Source: XYA12-FULL-58-9 sp001798605 | GTDB lineage: Bacteria; Myxococcota; XYA12-FULL-58-9 | Reading direction: 5' to 3' | DNA: 6,084 nt | Assembly: GCA_036736205.1 (NCBI GenBank) | Contig: DAINMX010000321.1 | Location: 1-6,084 of the forward strand | In this document: piece by piece, positions 5,866-6,084 of the stretch | How the letters are laid out: the number at the start of each line of letters is the position of its first letter | How positions within the stretch are numbered: position 1 is the first letter of the stretch | The notes under the pieces: generated by a model | What the model saw: only the letters and a program-made list of their open reading frames with translations | What the model was told of the DNA's origin: nothing | Database searches by the model: none | Made by a program: the position numbers and the translations under genes

Positions 5866-6051
5866 ATGTCGGCAACCACACCACTTGGACCAAGTCTCCC
5901 CCCATCATCGCCTCCCGAGGCGTGGGAGCCCTTGCTGCGATTCGCGCGCCTCGCGGCCCGTCCGCTCGAGCGCTTTCTTCACATCGAGGCGGCAAGCGGC
6001 GTCCTGCTCCTCGTGGTCACTGCCGTAGCGTTAGGAAGCGTCAAGAAATAA
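5866..6051 (+). pseudogene. nhaA: Truncated Na+/H+ antiporter NhaA, N-terminal fragment
   Basis: The frame starting at ATG 5866 encodes 61 residues. A Pro-rich cytoplasmic stretch (1-33) is followed by RPLERFLHIEAASGVLLLVV (32-51), which matches the amphipathic start and first membrane helix of NhaA (E. coli: FFSSDASGGIILIIAA). NhaA normally has about 390 residues and 12 membrane helices, exchanging external Na+ with H+ in the inner membrane. Here the similarity ends near Ala55 (base 6030): the expected ANS motif and all later helices are missing, and the frame closes with LGSVKK and TAA. The break coincides with a change to AT-richer, repeat-dense sequence, suggesting insertion or rearrangement; the rest of the gene may lie beyond the window. 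No good Shine-Dalgarno site precedes the ATG, so the exact start is uncertain. It is divergent from the sigma factor gene with 223 bases between starts. Confidence 0.75.
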
Positions 6052-6084
6052 CCTGATCAGTTTCTTGGGTGGATCGTGTAGTTC
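6031..6084. mobile_element. Possible terminus of an inserted element in nhaA
   Basis: These 54 bases follow the point where NhaA homology stops and differ from the GC-rich coding sequence before it. They contain CAAGAAA (6042-6048) inverted as TTTCTTG (6061-6067), with the perfect palindrome CTGATCAG (6053-6060) between them. GTGGATCGTG (6069-6078) is an imperfect inverted match of CACGATCTAC at 7-16. Repeat-dense termini abutting a disrupted gene are typical of insertion sequences, but no transposase is in the window and I cannot name a family. Ordinary rearrangement or an assembly break at a multi-copy element are alternatives. Confidence 0.3.

Noticed and set aside
5643..5879. N-terminal extension of the sigma factor back to an ATG at 5879 (79 extra residues)
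   Set aside because: It runs through the predicted promoter, lacks a ribosome binding site, has no sigma-like sequence and overlaps the nhaA start. RpoH similarity begins right at 5642.

Overview
The window looks like a piece of a Gram-negative chromosome, most likely from a myxobacterial or other deltaproteobacterial-type lineage. The reasons are two OmpA-C-domain envelope proteins with relaxed lipoprotein signals, a DUF4398-like repeat architecture ahead of one OmpA domain, an RpoH-type sigma factor with extra C-terminal residues, and an NhaA-type N-terminus. The taxonomic placement is inference. By eye, base composition is moderate on the left and visibly more GC-rich over the sigma factor and nhaA region.

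Layout. Positions 1-101 hold no gene. An unrecognised 302-codon gene runs leftward (1010-102, GTG start, no ribosome binding site). After a 240-base gap comes a leftward gene for a large lipoprotein-type OmpA family protein (2855-1251). A divergent control region follows (2856-3207). Then two rightward, tightly spaced genes form an apparent operon: a coiled-coil OmpA/Pal/MotB-like protein (3208-4008) and, 9 bases later, a secreted alanine/glutamate-rich coiled-coil protein (4018-4695). This operon converges on a leftward sigma-32-family sigma factor (5642-4740). Across a second divergent region (5643-5865) lies the first part of a rightward nhaA gene. Its homology stops at about 6030, inside the first membrane helix. 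The last 54 bases are dense in inverted repeats and look like the end of an inserted element.

Main observation. The three control regions (OmpA gene, Pal-like operon, sigma factor gene) carry the same bipartite element: TTT(N)CGAC, exactly 18 bases, then CTAATRGTYG. In the sigma factor and Pal-operon copies the match is nearly perfect over 37 positions. Each copy sits about 95-120 bases before a start codon and points towards it. This is best read as a shared promoter class, tying two peptidoglycan-binding envelope proteins, a coiled-coil partner and a sigma factor into one candidate regulon. The sigma factor may control its own gene. No CRISPR, tRNA or rRNA was seen.
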